A stretch of 64,000 bases of DNA from Epichloe hybrida (lineage: Eukaryota > Ascomycota > Sordariomycetes > Hypocreales > Clavicipitaceae), in NCBI GenBank assembly GCA_019022495.1, contig JAFEKR010000001.1:3906001-3970000 (forward strand). Reading direction: 5' to 3'. Made by a program: the position numbers and the translations under genes. Positions 49,136-59,854 of this stretch are shown here, one piece after another (the stretch's first letter is position 1; every line of letters begins with the position of its first letter). The notes beneath the pieces were generated by a model that was not told the origin of the DNA, searched no databases, and worked only from the letters and a program-made list of their open reading frames with translations.

Positions 49136-49402
49136 ACTCCAAACGCTTGATTGATCCCATTGAACCGTGTCTACGGATTACAGTCTGACTGATTCCGACA
49201 ACCCCTCCTCGGCGGGGCACCGCACCGCACCACAACCAACCAACGTCATTTTCAATCTGCCCGAGTCAATTTTTTTACAATCGCCGTTTCCTCCTCTCGC
49301 CAAATTTCTTCGCCTCATCATAGCTTGTTTCCTGGTTGCATGTCCCACCGTCCAGTCCAGTCCAGTCGAGTCTAGCTAGCTGGCTGCTCGGGGGAAAAAA
49401 AA

Positions 49403-50935
49403 ATGTCCCTCACCAACGCATCTCCAGAGGCTGCTGCCAAAGACGCCAAGACTGCCTCCTTCACGTTGGCTTCCCTTCCGACATCGGCTCGCAATGCTGC
49501 TCTCGATACCATTCACGCCGCGCTTACGGCCGCCAAGGACGAGATTCTTGCCGCAAACGCTCGCGATCTCCAGCTCGCCAGAAAAGCCAGCGCCGCCGAT
49601 GGCTCGCTCAGTGAGGCATTAGTATCACGACTAGACCTAGGCAGGCGGGGCAAGTGGGAAGAAATGCTCAAGGGCATCCTGGATGTCCGGGATCTGGAAG
49701 ACCCAGGTTTGTGGTAGTCCTTGCTTGCCATGGGAAAAATAACATGATCCCTCCGCGATACCGACCGACACCCGACTGACCTCCCTTCTCTTCTCAGTCG
49801 GCAAGGTTCAGATGCGAACCAAGCTGGACGACGACTTCATGCTCGAGCGAGTCTCGTGCCCCATTGGCGTCCTTCTCATCATCTTCGAGGCTCGTCCCGA
49901 GGTCATCGCCAACATTGCCAGTCTGGCAATCAAGTCTGGCAACGCAGCCATTTTGAAAGGTGACAAACACGCGCAATATACCTCGAATCGTGTCTTATAA
50001 ATCTGCCGCGCCGCAACGCAACTGACCATGACTTGTCCAACACAGGCGGCAAGGAATCTACGGAATCGTTCGTCGCCATCTCAAAGGTCATCTCCTCGGC
50101 CCTCGACAAGACCGACGTCCCCAACGGAGCCATCCAGCTCGTGACGACGCGCGACGCCATCGCTCAGCTTCTGGCCCAAGACCGCTACGTCGACCTCGTC
50201 ATTCCTCGCGGCTCCAACGAGCTCGTTCGCTACGTCAAGGAGTCCACCAAGATTCCCGTCCTCGGCCACGCCGACGGCCTCTGTGCCATCTACCTGACCG
50301 CGACTGCCGACCCCCAAAAGGCCATCCATGTCATCGTCGACGCCAAGACGAGCTACCCGGCCGCTTGCAACAGCCTCGAGACTCTGCTCGTCCAGGACTC
50401 CGCCCTGACCACCTCCTTCCCCGGCGTGGCCGCTGCCCTCGCGGCCAAGGGCGTCGCCCTGCGCTGCGACCCTCCCAGCAAGGCGGCTGCTCTGTCCTTC
50501 CTCACACACGCCGACGCCGACGCCGACATCCAAGACGCCACCGAGGCCGACTTCGACACCGAGTTCCTCTCGCTGACCGTCGCCGTCAAGACCGTGTCCA
50601 CCCTCGACCAGGCCGTGGAGCACATCAACACCCACGGCTCGCACCACACCGACTCGATTCTCACCGCCGACGCTGCCGATGCCGAGAAGTTCATGAACCA
50701 GGTTGACTCTGCCGGCGCGTACTGGAACGCATCTACCCGCGTGGCCGACGGCATGCGCTACGGATTCGGCACAGAGGTAGGCATCAGCACCAGCAAGATC
50801 CACGCCCGTGGGCCAGTCGGCCTGGAGGGCCTCACCATCTACAAGTACAAGGTGCGGGCCGATTACCAAGCTACGGCTGGCTATGGCGACGGCGAGGGCA
50901 AGCGACCTTGGAAGCATGAGAAATTGTCGATTGAG

Positions 50936-50938
<3 letters not shown>
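49403..50938 (+). CDS. PRO2: Gamma-glutamyl phosphate reductase
   Basis: It catalyses the second step of proline synthesis, the NADPH-dependent reduction of gamma-glutamyl phosphate to glutamate semialdehyde, in the cytosol. Exons 49,403-49,706, 49,798-49,959 and 50,046-50,938 give 452 residues, as expected for eukaryotic PRO2. Introns of 91 and 86 bp have CTGAC branches; the first has an unusual donor, GTTTGT. Family segments are IFEARPEVIANIASLAIKSG in exon 2, the GG join at ILKGGKE, VIPRGSNELV, and SYPAACNSLETLLV with catalytic Cys263. The C-terminus has RGPVGLEGLTIYKYK. An acidic insert HADADADIQDATEADFD lies before the last third. The start follows an A-run and is the first ATG in frame. 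A 43-base T run begins at the first base after the stop codon. The gene is convergent with RFA1. Confidence 0.95.
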
Positions 50939-50982
<44 letters not shown>

Positions 50983-51383
50983 ATATTCGCAGCGCCATCG
51001 TGAATCAAGTAGGATACCCAATCACAGAAATGGAGTTACCAAAGCAGCAAGCAGGTCCATCAATCAAAAAGACGACCAACTACGCAGAGAAAGAAATCTT
51101 ATCCTACAAAAACACGTTCACCGGAGCATATCCCATCACTATCAAATGTAGATGTTGTCAAAAATTGAGCAAAATTACATACATGTTTTTTCACCCCTCG
51201 AACAAAATAAAAAAGAAAGCCCATAAAATTCTTGTCCCGTCATCCCAGGTTGAAAGCCATGACCACACGGGAACACCGATTTTCCCCTCCAACAAGCAAC
51301 AGCCACATGTGTCAGACCCGAGAATATACATGGTCGTACTCGTCATCAGTTAAGCTCGTTATTTTCGGTCTCGTCATGGACTC
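50939..51383. other. Convergent 3' region with a 43-base T run
   Basis: 50,939-50,981 is an uninterrupted run of 43 T directly after the PRO2 stop. The remainder to the RFA1 stop at 51,384 is AT-rich 3' UTR-like sequence for both convergent genes. No gene is seen. Runs of this length are prone to sequencing and assembly error, so the exact count is uncertain. Confidence 0.7.
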
Positions 51384-53425
51384 TCACGAATTGATATCAT
51401 ACTGCTTAATCAGCTCAGATAGCTTGTCGCCTTCAGTCTTGAAGTCCAGCGGCGCAGCACTCAGGACTTGGTATCGGACCCTACGGATTGCGCATTAGTA
51501 TCTTACGGCTCAATTCATTCAAGCGGGACTTTTTTTTTTTTTTTTTTTTTTCAAAAAAAGGAAAACCTCTTCTCCTTGTATCTCTGGAAAAAGTCATGGT
51601 AAAAACGTACCTTTGTATATCCCCAAAGTTATCCATCTTGGCTCTGCATCTGAAGTTGAATTTCTTGCAATTGACAGCTTCAAAGGCGGCCATGAATTTG
51701 GCATCATCGTTTTCCTTCAGCTCCATGAGTTCATTGGCCGTGGTGCCAAAGATGAGCACGCCCGTCTCGTTGAAACAGCTCAGCCACTGGTGGCTCGTGT
51801 GGTCTGCGACGTTGAGCGAGACAATGTATCGGTAGTCGGGCCGGTCGTGGGAGACGCTGCACTTTTCGCAGTGCCAGGTGCCGTCGCCGTTCTCAATGAC
51901 CTTTTTGTTGCAGCCTTCCTTGGAGCAGGCGGGGTAGCAGAAGTTGTCTTGCTTGACGAAGACAATGGTGGCTTTGATGGAGTAGTAGGCTGTATCGTCC
52001 ATGCCGAGATTCTCGTCCTTGACCTGGGCAATGGTCTTGTTCTCGTCCTTGCGGCCGGTGGCGCTGCCCATGCTCGCCATGTTCTGGTGCGTGGCGAAGC
52101 TGTCGTTTCGGCCGGCCGAGTCAAACCAGCCCTTGAGGCGGTGGGCGTCGGGGATGTCGGGGTCGATGGTCATGGTGCCCGAGGATAGGAGACTGAGACT
52201 CTTGCCGCCAAAGTCGGAGACCTTGGCGCCCTTGAAGGCCACTACGGACTCGGGATTGGCCTCGAACGAGTTGGCGGTTTTGCCCCAGATGGTGATGCGC
52301 ACCGAGTAGCCTGTGTCGTCGACGAGGGTGAGGTCTCGCTTCTCAAAGGGCTTGCCGGACGTCTTGGACGTGAACTGGGTGACTTCGCCGACTTCCTTGA
52401 GCACGCCAATGACGTCGACGGTGTTGTCTTTTTCAACATTTTGCAAGTCTTGGATGGTGCAGAAGTTGAAGCGGACCTGGGGCACGTTGGTTTGATCCTC
52501 GGCTTTTTCGATTCTCGTGTCTCTCTCGAATGTGATTTCGTAGTCGTTGGAGAGGTTGGTGAATTGCTTCTTGGCCAGGGATACTCGGCAGGGGCTGGAG
52601 ATGTAATAGACGGAGCCTTCTTGCAGGACATCGTAAAAGGCGTCACACTGGTCGTTGAACCCCGTGGCCTTGATTTCCCCACTCTCGTCAAGTAGGTTCA
52701 CGCTGAAGAGCTTGCCTTCTCCCGTGGGCTTGTGCCATGTCTTGATGTCGGACTTGTTGGAGACTCGCGCCTTGATGGTCCACTTGTGCTGGAATGGCGA
52801 CAGACCCTCGATGGGGTAAATGTTGCCTCCGTCGTGCGTGGCTGGCCTCGAAGGCATGGCCTGCGGCTTGCTCTCTTCCTTCTTGGCTCCGTAGAAGTCG
52901 TTTCCGGTCATCGCGGCTGGATTTGCACCGTTGGACTCGACGGCTGTTGGGTTGCCCACCTTTTCTTGCACGCCGAGGGAGTCGATGACTTCGATGTCGA
53001 GAATGACGAGGATGCTTTGGGCCAAATGAATCAGCCTGATGAGCAGATGCAAAACGACGGGGAGCAGTTCCGGCTTACTTCTTTCCCTTGAGGTTGTTTG
53101 GCGTGTACTGCTTGACGCGTGCGAAGCTGCCTCGCACAAGTTTTCCATCGTGAATGACATGGTTGGCCTGGGTGGCAAGCATGGCTTGCACGTAGTGTTC
53201 GCCGTCACTCATGACAAGTCTGAATCGCTCGCCACCGGTAGCTGAAGCACCCATGGGCTTGACTTGGAGACATTGCATCACCGGGACCGGGAAAAGTTTG
53301 GGGGCTTTGTCGGGGTCGTTGAAGATGACACTTGCGGTGACCGTTAGTAATGGGCTCACGCTGGAACCAAGAGAAGAAGAGACATACTCAAGTGACCCCT
53401 TTGAGAGGGCGGATGCAGCATCCAT
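51384..53425 (-). CDS. RFA1: Replication protein A, large subunit
   Basis: This is the single-strand DNA binding subunit of RPA, essential for replication, repair and recombination in the nucleus. Four exons (53,425-53,388; 53,330-53,079; 53,014-51,611; 51,480-51,384) give 596 residues. The N-terminal OB fold is at about 1-100 (FRLVMSDGEHYVQAML), two central OB folds lie at about 165-400, and the C-terminal OB fold carries the zinc ribbon from Cys456 (CYPAC...GCNKK...CEKC). Intron 1 is 57 bp with perfect GTATGT and TACTAAC signals and a length divisible by three, so its retention would not shift the frame. Intron 3 (51,481-51,610) contains a T21 run. The last exon adds VRYQVLSAAPLDF and ends the family domain properly. 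It is divergent from the hydrolase gene, with an MluI-box upstream. Confidence 0.96.
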
Positions 53426-53979
53426 GATGGCTGCCAGGTAGGAATGTTCAGAAGGGGAGGATTCGATCAGCGAACGAAAGCGGGATGGTGATGTGATGTG
53501 TGAGCTTGAGTGATGGCTTGTGAAATTGTCGGCCGTGGATTCGCGACGCGTCCCGGCGCGTTTAGTGGAATCGGGGCCCCGCAGATAAGGCAGATAGGCA
53601 GATACATAGGCGGGGTGTTGGCTGTGTGGCGCTGTTATGTAAGCTTGCCCGCTTCACCCTAACGTCTTGTCTGCGCGGATTCATTGAGCATTGGCTTGAT
53701 TGATTGACTTGATTACACGAAAAGCAAGAGAATTGTTGTGTTTGTAGCTTTGATTTGTCTCTTTTCTTTTCTCTTCCCGGTGTTTCGTGCTTGATCGTGT
53801 CATCTCGTGGTCGGTGTAACTACGTTGATCCTCCGGAGTCCTCGGCTAAAAGCCTCCTTTGAAGCCTGCTTTGAAGCCTCCTTGCGTCCGACATCCAACC
53901 ACAGTCTCTGCTTGCTGAACAAGTCTGCCACACACGATAGCTCTCCAACTGCACCCATAAGGCATCACGACCCATCGTA
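53426..53979. promoter_or_regulatory. Divergent promoter between RFA1 and hydrolase, with MluI cell-cycle box
   Basis: A 554-bp shared upstream region. ACGCGT at 53,546-53,551 lies 121 bp before the RFA1 start, within a CpG-rich patch (CGCGACGCGTCCCGGCGCG). MBF-type factors are known to bind this box at S-phase genes including RPA subunits in yeasts; use in this fungus is inference. The hydrolase-proximal half is C/T-rich. Confidence 0.55.
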
Positions 53980-55183
53980 ATGGCCGACACAGGCAACGCC
54001 GCCAAGGCGCCAGAGAGCGATGCCCAAGAGCTCCTGACGCCGGAGCAAAAAGATCCCGTTATCCCAGGCGACACTCCGGCACAGATGGGTCCGACAATGG
54101 GCGAGCACTGCGTGACTGACCGCCCGACTCGTGAGTAGCTAGCCAAGCATCTAGCTTGGAGCCGATCTTTTCTTGAGCTCACAATGGTTCCGTTCCAGCA
54201 AGCGGACAGTCGTCCACCGGTGAAATCATCAAGCTCAATGAGATCGACGTAAGCAAGACCCCGTCATCAGGCTCGTCAGGCCAACCAATCAACCACTGTA
54301 AATATGTACACAGCTACTGACGAATTGACGATTCGTCAACAGGTCTACATCTCCAAGCCGGCCGACTATCCTCACACTGCCTCCAAGCTCCTCCTCCTCC
54401 TCACCGGCGGCACTGGCATCAAGTCCACTAATAATCAGATCCAAGCCGACAAGTTCGCTTCCGAGGGCTTCCTGGTCCTCATGCCCGATTTCCTCTCCGG
54501 CGACACCTCTCCCGTCTCCACGGCCATCACCGATGACTCCACGTCCATACTCGAGCAGGTAAAGCTGAAGGCGGTCGAGGTGACCAAGTCTTTCATGATC
54601 GACATGTGGCTGGCCCGCGTTACGCCAGACAAGGTCATGCCTATTCTTCACAAGGTCGTTGAGGCTGCGCGGGACCAGTATGCCGATGCTATCAAGAGCG
54701 GAGAGGGCATATACTGTGTTGGCTATTGTGTGGGAGGTCGCTTCGTTCTTCTGCTGGCACGGGAGAATGAGCAGGGCGGCGGTGATGAGGCCGGCGCGGC
54801 CAAGACGGGACCGTACATCAAGGCCGGAGCGATTGCTCACGCCGCGTCAGTGACTCCGGACGACTTCAACAACCTGAAGGCCCCCTTGAGCTTGATCTGC
54901 GTCGAGGACGACCCCCTGTTCCCTGATGCTGTGCGCACGGCAGGAGAGGATGCCATGTCCAAGGCCAATCTGGAGCATGAGGTGCAGGTATATCCCGGAG
55001 TTCCGCACGGTATGTCTCTCTGTCCCTGTCCCCGTTCATCACAGATCGTACTGGAAGTGGTCTAGAATGGCAGGCTGACGTGTAGCAGGCTTCGCCGTCG
55101 TGGGCGCCTACCCCGATGCCTCCATCACGGAAGCACAGGCTACGGCATACGAGCAGATGCTGAAATGGATCAAAGAGCACTAA
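53980..55183 (+). CDS. Dienelactone hydrolase family protein
   Basis: This is an alpha/beta hydrolase of the dienelactone hydrolase family. Exons 53,980-54,130, 54,199-54,248, 54,343-55,009 and 55,089-55,183 give 320 residues. Splice donors are GTGAGT, GTAAGC and GTATGT. The nucleophile is Cys196 in GYCVGGRF, the cysteine type typical of this family rather than serine. The catalytic His is 289 in PHGF, formed across intron 3. The acid is probably an Asp in VEDDPLFPD (about 254-262). About 65 N-terminal residues (Pro/Glu-rich, with MGEHCVTDRP) precede the hydrolase fold; such an extension with a conserved Cys is common in fungal homologues. It is probably cytosolic, since no signal peptide is seen. 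The substrate is unknown. Convergent with the oxidoreductase 106 bp downstream. Confidence 0.9.
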
Positions 55184-55289
55184 TGTGCTGCGAGAAAACG
55201 ACGGAATAAGAGGACAAGTAACTTGGCTTCCCCCCCCAGATAATGGATCCATGAGGAAAAAACAACCCGTACTTGCCCGTGTTTCCTGT

Positions 55290-56413
55290 CTAAGAAATCG
55301 TGCACACAATCTTGCCCGTATTCTTGGCCTCCTCCATGTACTTGTGAGCCTCCTGAATGTCCTCCCACGGCATGACCTTGTCCACCACAATCTTGAGCTT
55401 CCCAGCCTCAAACTGCGGACAATACGTCTCCAGCCGATCTCTCAGCTTCCCCTGGTACTCCTCGTCCCTGCTCCTCAGCGTACTCCCCTCGACACGGATC
55501 CTCTTGAACAAGATCTGCGAAATGTCCGCGTCGGGAACCTTGCCCCCGCTCAGGGTGCCCAGCAAGGCGATTCTGCAATCCCTCGCCGCCGCGTCCAGAT
55601 TCTTCTGGAAGTAATCCCCGCCCACGAAGTCGACAATGTAGTCAACGCCCTTGCCCCCGGTCCTGTCCTTGATCTCCTGCACCCAGTCCTGCGTCTTGTA
55701 GTTGAAGGCGGCCGTGGCCCCAATCTCGGACGTGACGAAGCTGCACTTGTCGTCCGAGCCAGCCGTGGCGTACACCTCGGATGCGCCGGCCGCCCGGGAC
55801 AGCTGGATGCCAGCGATGCTCACGCCCGAAGCGCCGGCATGCCACAGGATGGACTTGCCCTCGGCGAACCCGAGCACCATGTGAAGCGCCTGCGTGGCGG
55901 TGATCCACGTCTCGGGCACGGCAGCGCCCTGCTCGAAGCTCATGTGGCCGGGCTTGTGGAGGAGCATCTTGGAGCTGACGGCGACGTACTCGGCGTAGGC
56001 GCCCCCGTAGGCCAGGCCCAGCACCTCGTCGCCGACGCGGAACGCGCCGTGGTCGCCGGGCCCAAGGGACTCGATGGCGCCGCTGAACTCGACGCCGAGC
56101 GTGCTGGGGGCCTGCGGCGGGAGGGGATAGAGGCCGCGGCGCTGGACGATGTCCATGCGGTTGATGCCAAAGGCCCTGACCTTGACGATGGCTTGGCCCT
56201 CGGACGGGGTGGGCCTGGGAGTGTCGGCATTGATAAAGAGGGCGTCGCGCTCGCCCTTGCCGCCCTTGATGTCTGTGTGTCCCGATGGGTGTTAGGAAAA
56301 GACAACGTCGATGCGCACTTCTTGATGGGGCTTTGTTTGAAGTGAGGCGGGGGGCGGGGGCGGGGGAGGGGGAGCTGGAGGGAAGCCATACCGACTGCCT
56401 TCATGGTGGCCAT
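55290..56413 (-). CDS. Quinone oxidoreductase-type MDR protein
   Basis: This is a zinc-free medium-chain dehydrogenase/reductase of the NADPH:quinone oxidoreductase (zeta-crystallin, TP53I3-like) group. Exon 1 (56,413-56,392) codes only seven residues plus one base, MATMKAV. A 119-bp intron (GTATGG donor, CCTAAC branch, CAG acceptor) is followed by exon 2 (56,272-55,290), for 334 residues. Visible are the substrate-domain segment FGINRMDIVQRRGLYP, the Rossmann nucleotide loop AGASGV at about 153-158, and the C-terminal HKYMEEAKNTGKIV. Zinc-ligand cysteines of alcohol dehydrogenases are absent. A second in-frame ATG lies three codons downstream; the first is preferred by position only. The GC-rich intron contains purine and G runs. 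Confidence 0.92.
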
Positions 56414-59202
56414 GATTGGAGAAATTGCGCAGACGGACTGGCTTGAATTTTTGGAGAGTCGGGGGGGGGGTAAAATGTGTCTTGATCGCTGTGTATTGAA
56501 CTTGGAGATGGATTGAGCGGCAAGTTGTTTAGTCCATCTCCATGACGACATTAGTAATGCTGTGCTCCGTGCTTCGTACTGCATTGCGCTCGTCGCATTC
56601 ACCATTTACCCCGACGCCGTCGGCTGGCGATGGAAAGCCTCGGGTCCATGGACGGTTTTTTGCGGACCGATGGGACATTTTCTCGTCTTCGGCCATCCAA
56701 TGGTTCTCGTCAATCGAATGGGTTTATCCGCCAGGACTTGTCGAGGGCGGCAGGCTGTTGACAATATGATCCGGGACTGTGACGCAAGACGGCATTTCCA
56801 AAGTCGAGAGAACTTATTGCCATGGTGGTTTTCATGGTGGCCCGTACAGACGCAGACGGGCGCGTCAGATACTGTTTGAACAGAGGGCATCGCGTCCGTG
56901 AGCCAGTCGCATCAACACCACCACCTTACGCCCCGTCATGATTGGGACGGCATCGAGCAGCAGCAAGTACGGAGTGTCGATCTTGTCATATTCCATCACA
57001 AAGCCAAAGCTTGTGGCAGCCCGGCTTCCGGCTTCCGTGCCTGGCTTGGCTTAGTAAGATGCGAGGGGGAAAGATGGTGTGCGCATGGTGCATGTTGCAG
57101 TCTCTTTGTTTCTTTTGCTCGTGGGGCATCTATCCAATGCACATTTCGGAGGCCCAGAGTGTTTACTTTCTGTGGATATCAATCATAACAAAGGGAAAAG
57201 GCAGCTTGTGGGCTTGTCTTGCCCCCCCCCCCCCCTTGTCGCCCCTGGATTCTGGATTCTGACGACTCGTCAGCCGGGCGGAATGAGCGAAGCGCGGAAC
57301 TTGGAAAGATATGAGTATTATTGGCAGACGCTGGTAAGAACTCGTGGGAAATTAATCATAATAAACGACCCATTCCAGCACTCCCACCATCGGTATTATT
57401 AGTAAGTTGAGCCAGGCCCATCGTCCACCAAACATGGACCGACACACGACGTAGACACCCCCCTTGGTACTAACCAAGGGAAAAGAAGGGTAACTGGTCT
57501 TGTTAGGTGTCCTTGAGGGAAGTCAGCGAGTGAGGTCACGCAATTCCCCTATTAATAGCGAGCGACGCGCGACAACTACAACGTAAGCCCAAATGGCATG
57601 ACACACACACATGTTCACCATGTCGGGGACCCCAGCGAATCCTCCCCGAGATGCAAATTCCTTTTTTTTTTTTTTGCCTGTCAACCATGGTCCAGTGCTG
57701 TAGCGAGCCAGACAGAAGTTGTATCCAAAAGCAATTGTATTCTATGCATGGACTTGACGTGTGACTTGTGCTCCGTACATGTATGTATGTATGCGGTACC
57801 AACAGCCGCTTGGATCGATGATGGTTGCAAAATCTCCCATCGTCAAAACGTTGCAACACCCGACGTGCCAATAGCGCCCAATAGCGCTGGGTCGGAACAG
57901 ATTTCGGAGCAGCTGATTGCTTGACAGGTGGGTAAATGGGAAATTACAGAGTAGCGCCATGGACAGGGGGGGTCCAGGTGCAGTGGGCACCCCCCGGTCG
58001 CTCCGTGCCTGCCAGGTCCTTGCCAGGTCCTTGGATGGCCGAAATTGGTTCAGGCGGCACCCAAGGCCTAGCCTCTTTCAGAGCAAATGAGTCCCATCAG
58101 ACCAATGAAACAGCTGTGTCTGGTATCTCCATCGCAGATTGGGCAGCTGCTGCTTTTACGATACGAGCTCTGCCCCGCAGCTGCAATATTAGGTAAAGAC
58201 GAAGAAATACTCCGTACGGATTACGCAATGCGCTTATGTGCTATTGCCAAACGAGGGGAGACCTCTTCTTTGCCTGCCTTTGCCCGAGGACGGAGGGGCT
58301 TGGTCCAAGACGCAATGACCATGATTTTTGCAGTCTTGCAACACGGGCTCGCCATTTGCAGTGTCGAACAAATCTCGCCAAGCGAAATCCGTGGCGTCTC
58401 CACCTGTAAGTGGACTGATGGGCCGTTTTCACTACATGTACATTTACATACAGCATGTACATGCATGTAAGTACTCCGTACGCGGACCGACGATTGCTGG
58501 CCGGTAACTCTGCACTGCGAGGCGCGGGCGCAGGGGCGGGTACCTTGCATCCCATCGCACTTATGTACAACGGAGCACGTACTCCGTGTACATACATACA
58601 TATGTACAGCTGGAGCTTTGACAGCGCCAATCCAAGCGCCAATGCATGGCCGCCCGCCTGCCTGTCTGCCTGCCTGGCGCTGTTGTTGCCCCCCTGATCC
58701 ATCCACTTGTTAAATCCACTTGTTTTGGGCCAGACAACAAAGCGGCCCGCCATTCTCATTGTCTTGCTGTCTTCACTGCTCAGTGCTCACACGCGCCGGC
58801 ACAACGCCACTGCTCTCTCATCTCATCTCATCTCTTCCTTGTTCGCCATCTTCTCGTCTGAACCATGCATCAGATCCATCCACGCACTCCCTCGGTGACT
58901 CCAACGAAATCTCGTCTTCCACTCTTCCTCACTAGCCCACCCCTGTTCAATTGGGGGATCTGGGCAAGCCTATGTCCCCACCCCCTCCCCCCCCTGGCTT
59001 CCGTGCTCACGGCTGCATGGGTCCTCAATCTCCCTCACCATCCTCCTTATAAAGATGCTCATCCAGACCTCGCCCTGTTTCCAAGTTTTCCTCTCCTTCT
59101 CACCCACACTCTTACACTCGCTACGCACATCTGCAGACCCGACTTCCAGTCACTTACATTCGTTTACCGACAATCAACTCTTCGAGTTACTCCACCGACA
59201 CA
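56414..59202. other. Long intergenic region, no gene seen
   Basis: About 2.8 kb with only unsupported ORFs. It holds several C-runs (for example 57,222-57,234), a T-run near 57,661-57,675, and copies of a fungal TACTCCGTAC-type motif at 57,769, 58,208, 58,472 and 58,580, together with TACATGTA-like palindromes (58,433-58,470 and 58,590-58,606). The right end is the promoter of the wall-protein gene: C-rich blocks containing CCCCT near 58,940-59,000 and TATAAAG at 59,048-59,054, 155 bp before the ATG. Confidence 0.6.
59048..59054 (+). promoter_or_regulatory. TATA box of the wall-protein gene
   Basis: TATAAAG lies 155 bp upstream of the start codon, preceded by C-rich sequence with CCCCT stress-type elements and followed by a C/T-rich leader. 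This suits a strongly expressed cell-surface gene. Expression level is inferred. Confidence 0.5.
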
Positions 59203-59854
59203 ATGAAGTTCACTGCCGCTATCCTCGCTGCTGCCGTTGGCGCCAACGCCTGGTCCACCACCAACGTCACTGTCACCACTGAGGTCGTCGACCAGTACGT
59301 TACTTACTGCCCTGGGCCTACCCAAATCACCCACGGCAGCAAGGTCTACACCGTCACCGAGGTACGAACGAATCCGTCTTGATGCGGGCCATCACAGGTA
59401 GAGGGTTCTGGGGTTCGAGCCTGGTCCACAACGTGGATTTGTGCTTTCCCTCTCAGTCTCACTACTACTTCCCTTGTCGCGGGTTTTTAAACCAGTCGAG
59501 GCATCAACTGACAAGGGATACTAGGCTACCACCCTGACCATCACCGACTGCCCTTGCACCGTCACCAAGCCTGTGATCACCTCCAGCGCCGTCATCTGCC
59601 ACACCTGGTAAGTGTAGACTGACAACATCCTGTACAGAGTATTCACTAACAGGTCTCACAGCAACGGCGGCAACTTCCCCAACACCACCGCTCCCATTGC
59701 CACCGGCACCGGGAGTGTCCCCCCTGGTGCCCCTGGTGTCACTCCCACCCAGAGCCAGCCTACCGTTGTCCCCACTGCTGGTGCTGGCAAGGCCGCTGCC
59801 CTCTCGGGCGCCGGCCTGGCCGGTATTGTTGGTCTGGCCGCTTTCGTCCTCTAA
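59203..59854 (+). CDS. Small GPI-anchored cell-wall protein
   Basis: Exons 59,203-59,361, 59,525-59,607 and 59,662-59,854 give 144 residues. A signal peptide (MKFTAAILAAAVGANA) is followed by a short Cys-containing domain (VVDQYVTYCPGPTQITHG, then TLTITDCPCTVTKP), a Thr/Pro/Gly-rich stalk and a C-terminal hydrophobic tail typical of GPI attachment (AGAGKAAALSGAGLAGIVGL). The protein closely recalls the family that includes Neurospora clock-controlled protein CCG-6; this comparison is from memory. The 163-bp and 54-bp introns have CTGAC and CTAAC branches. An upstream acceptor in intron 2 (AACAG at about 59,651) is possible but less favoured. Expected role: abundant wall protein of hyphae or conidia. 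Confidence 0.85.

Noticed and set aside
50081..50998. 305-codon minus-strand ORF starting in the poly-T run
   Set aside because: It is a shadow of PRO2 exon 3 in the opposite strand, beginning with polylysine from the T run.
55185..56345. 386-codon ORF on the plus strand
   Set aside because: It is antisense to the quinone oxidoreductase, whose family motifs are clear on the minus strand. Long antisense ORFs are expected from its GC-rich codon pattern.
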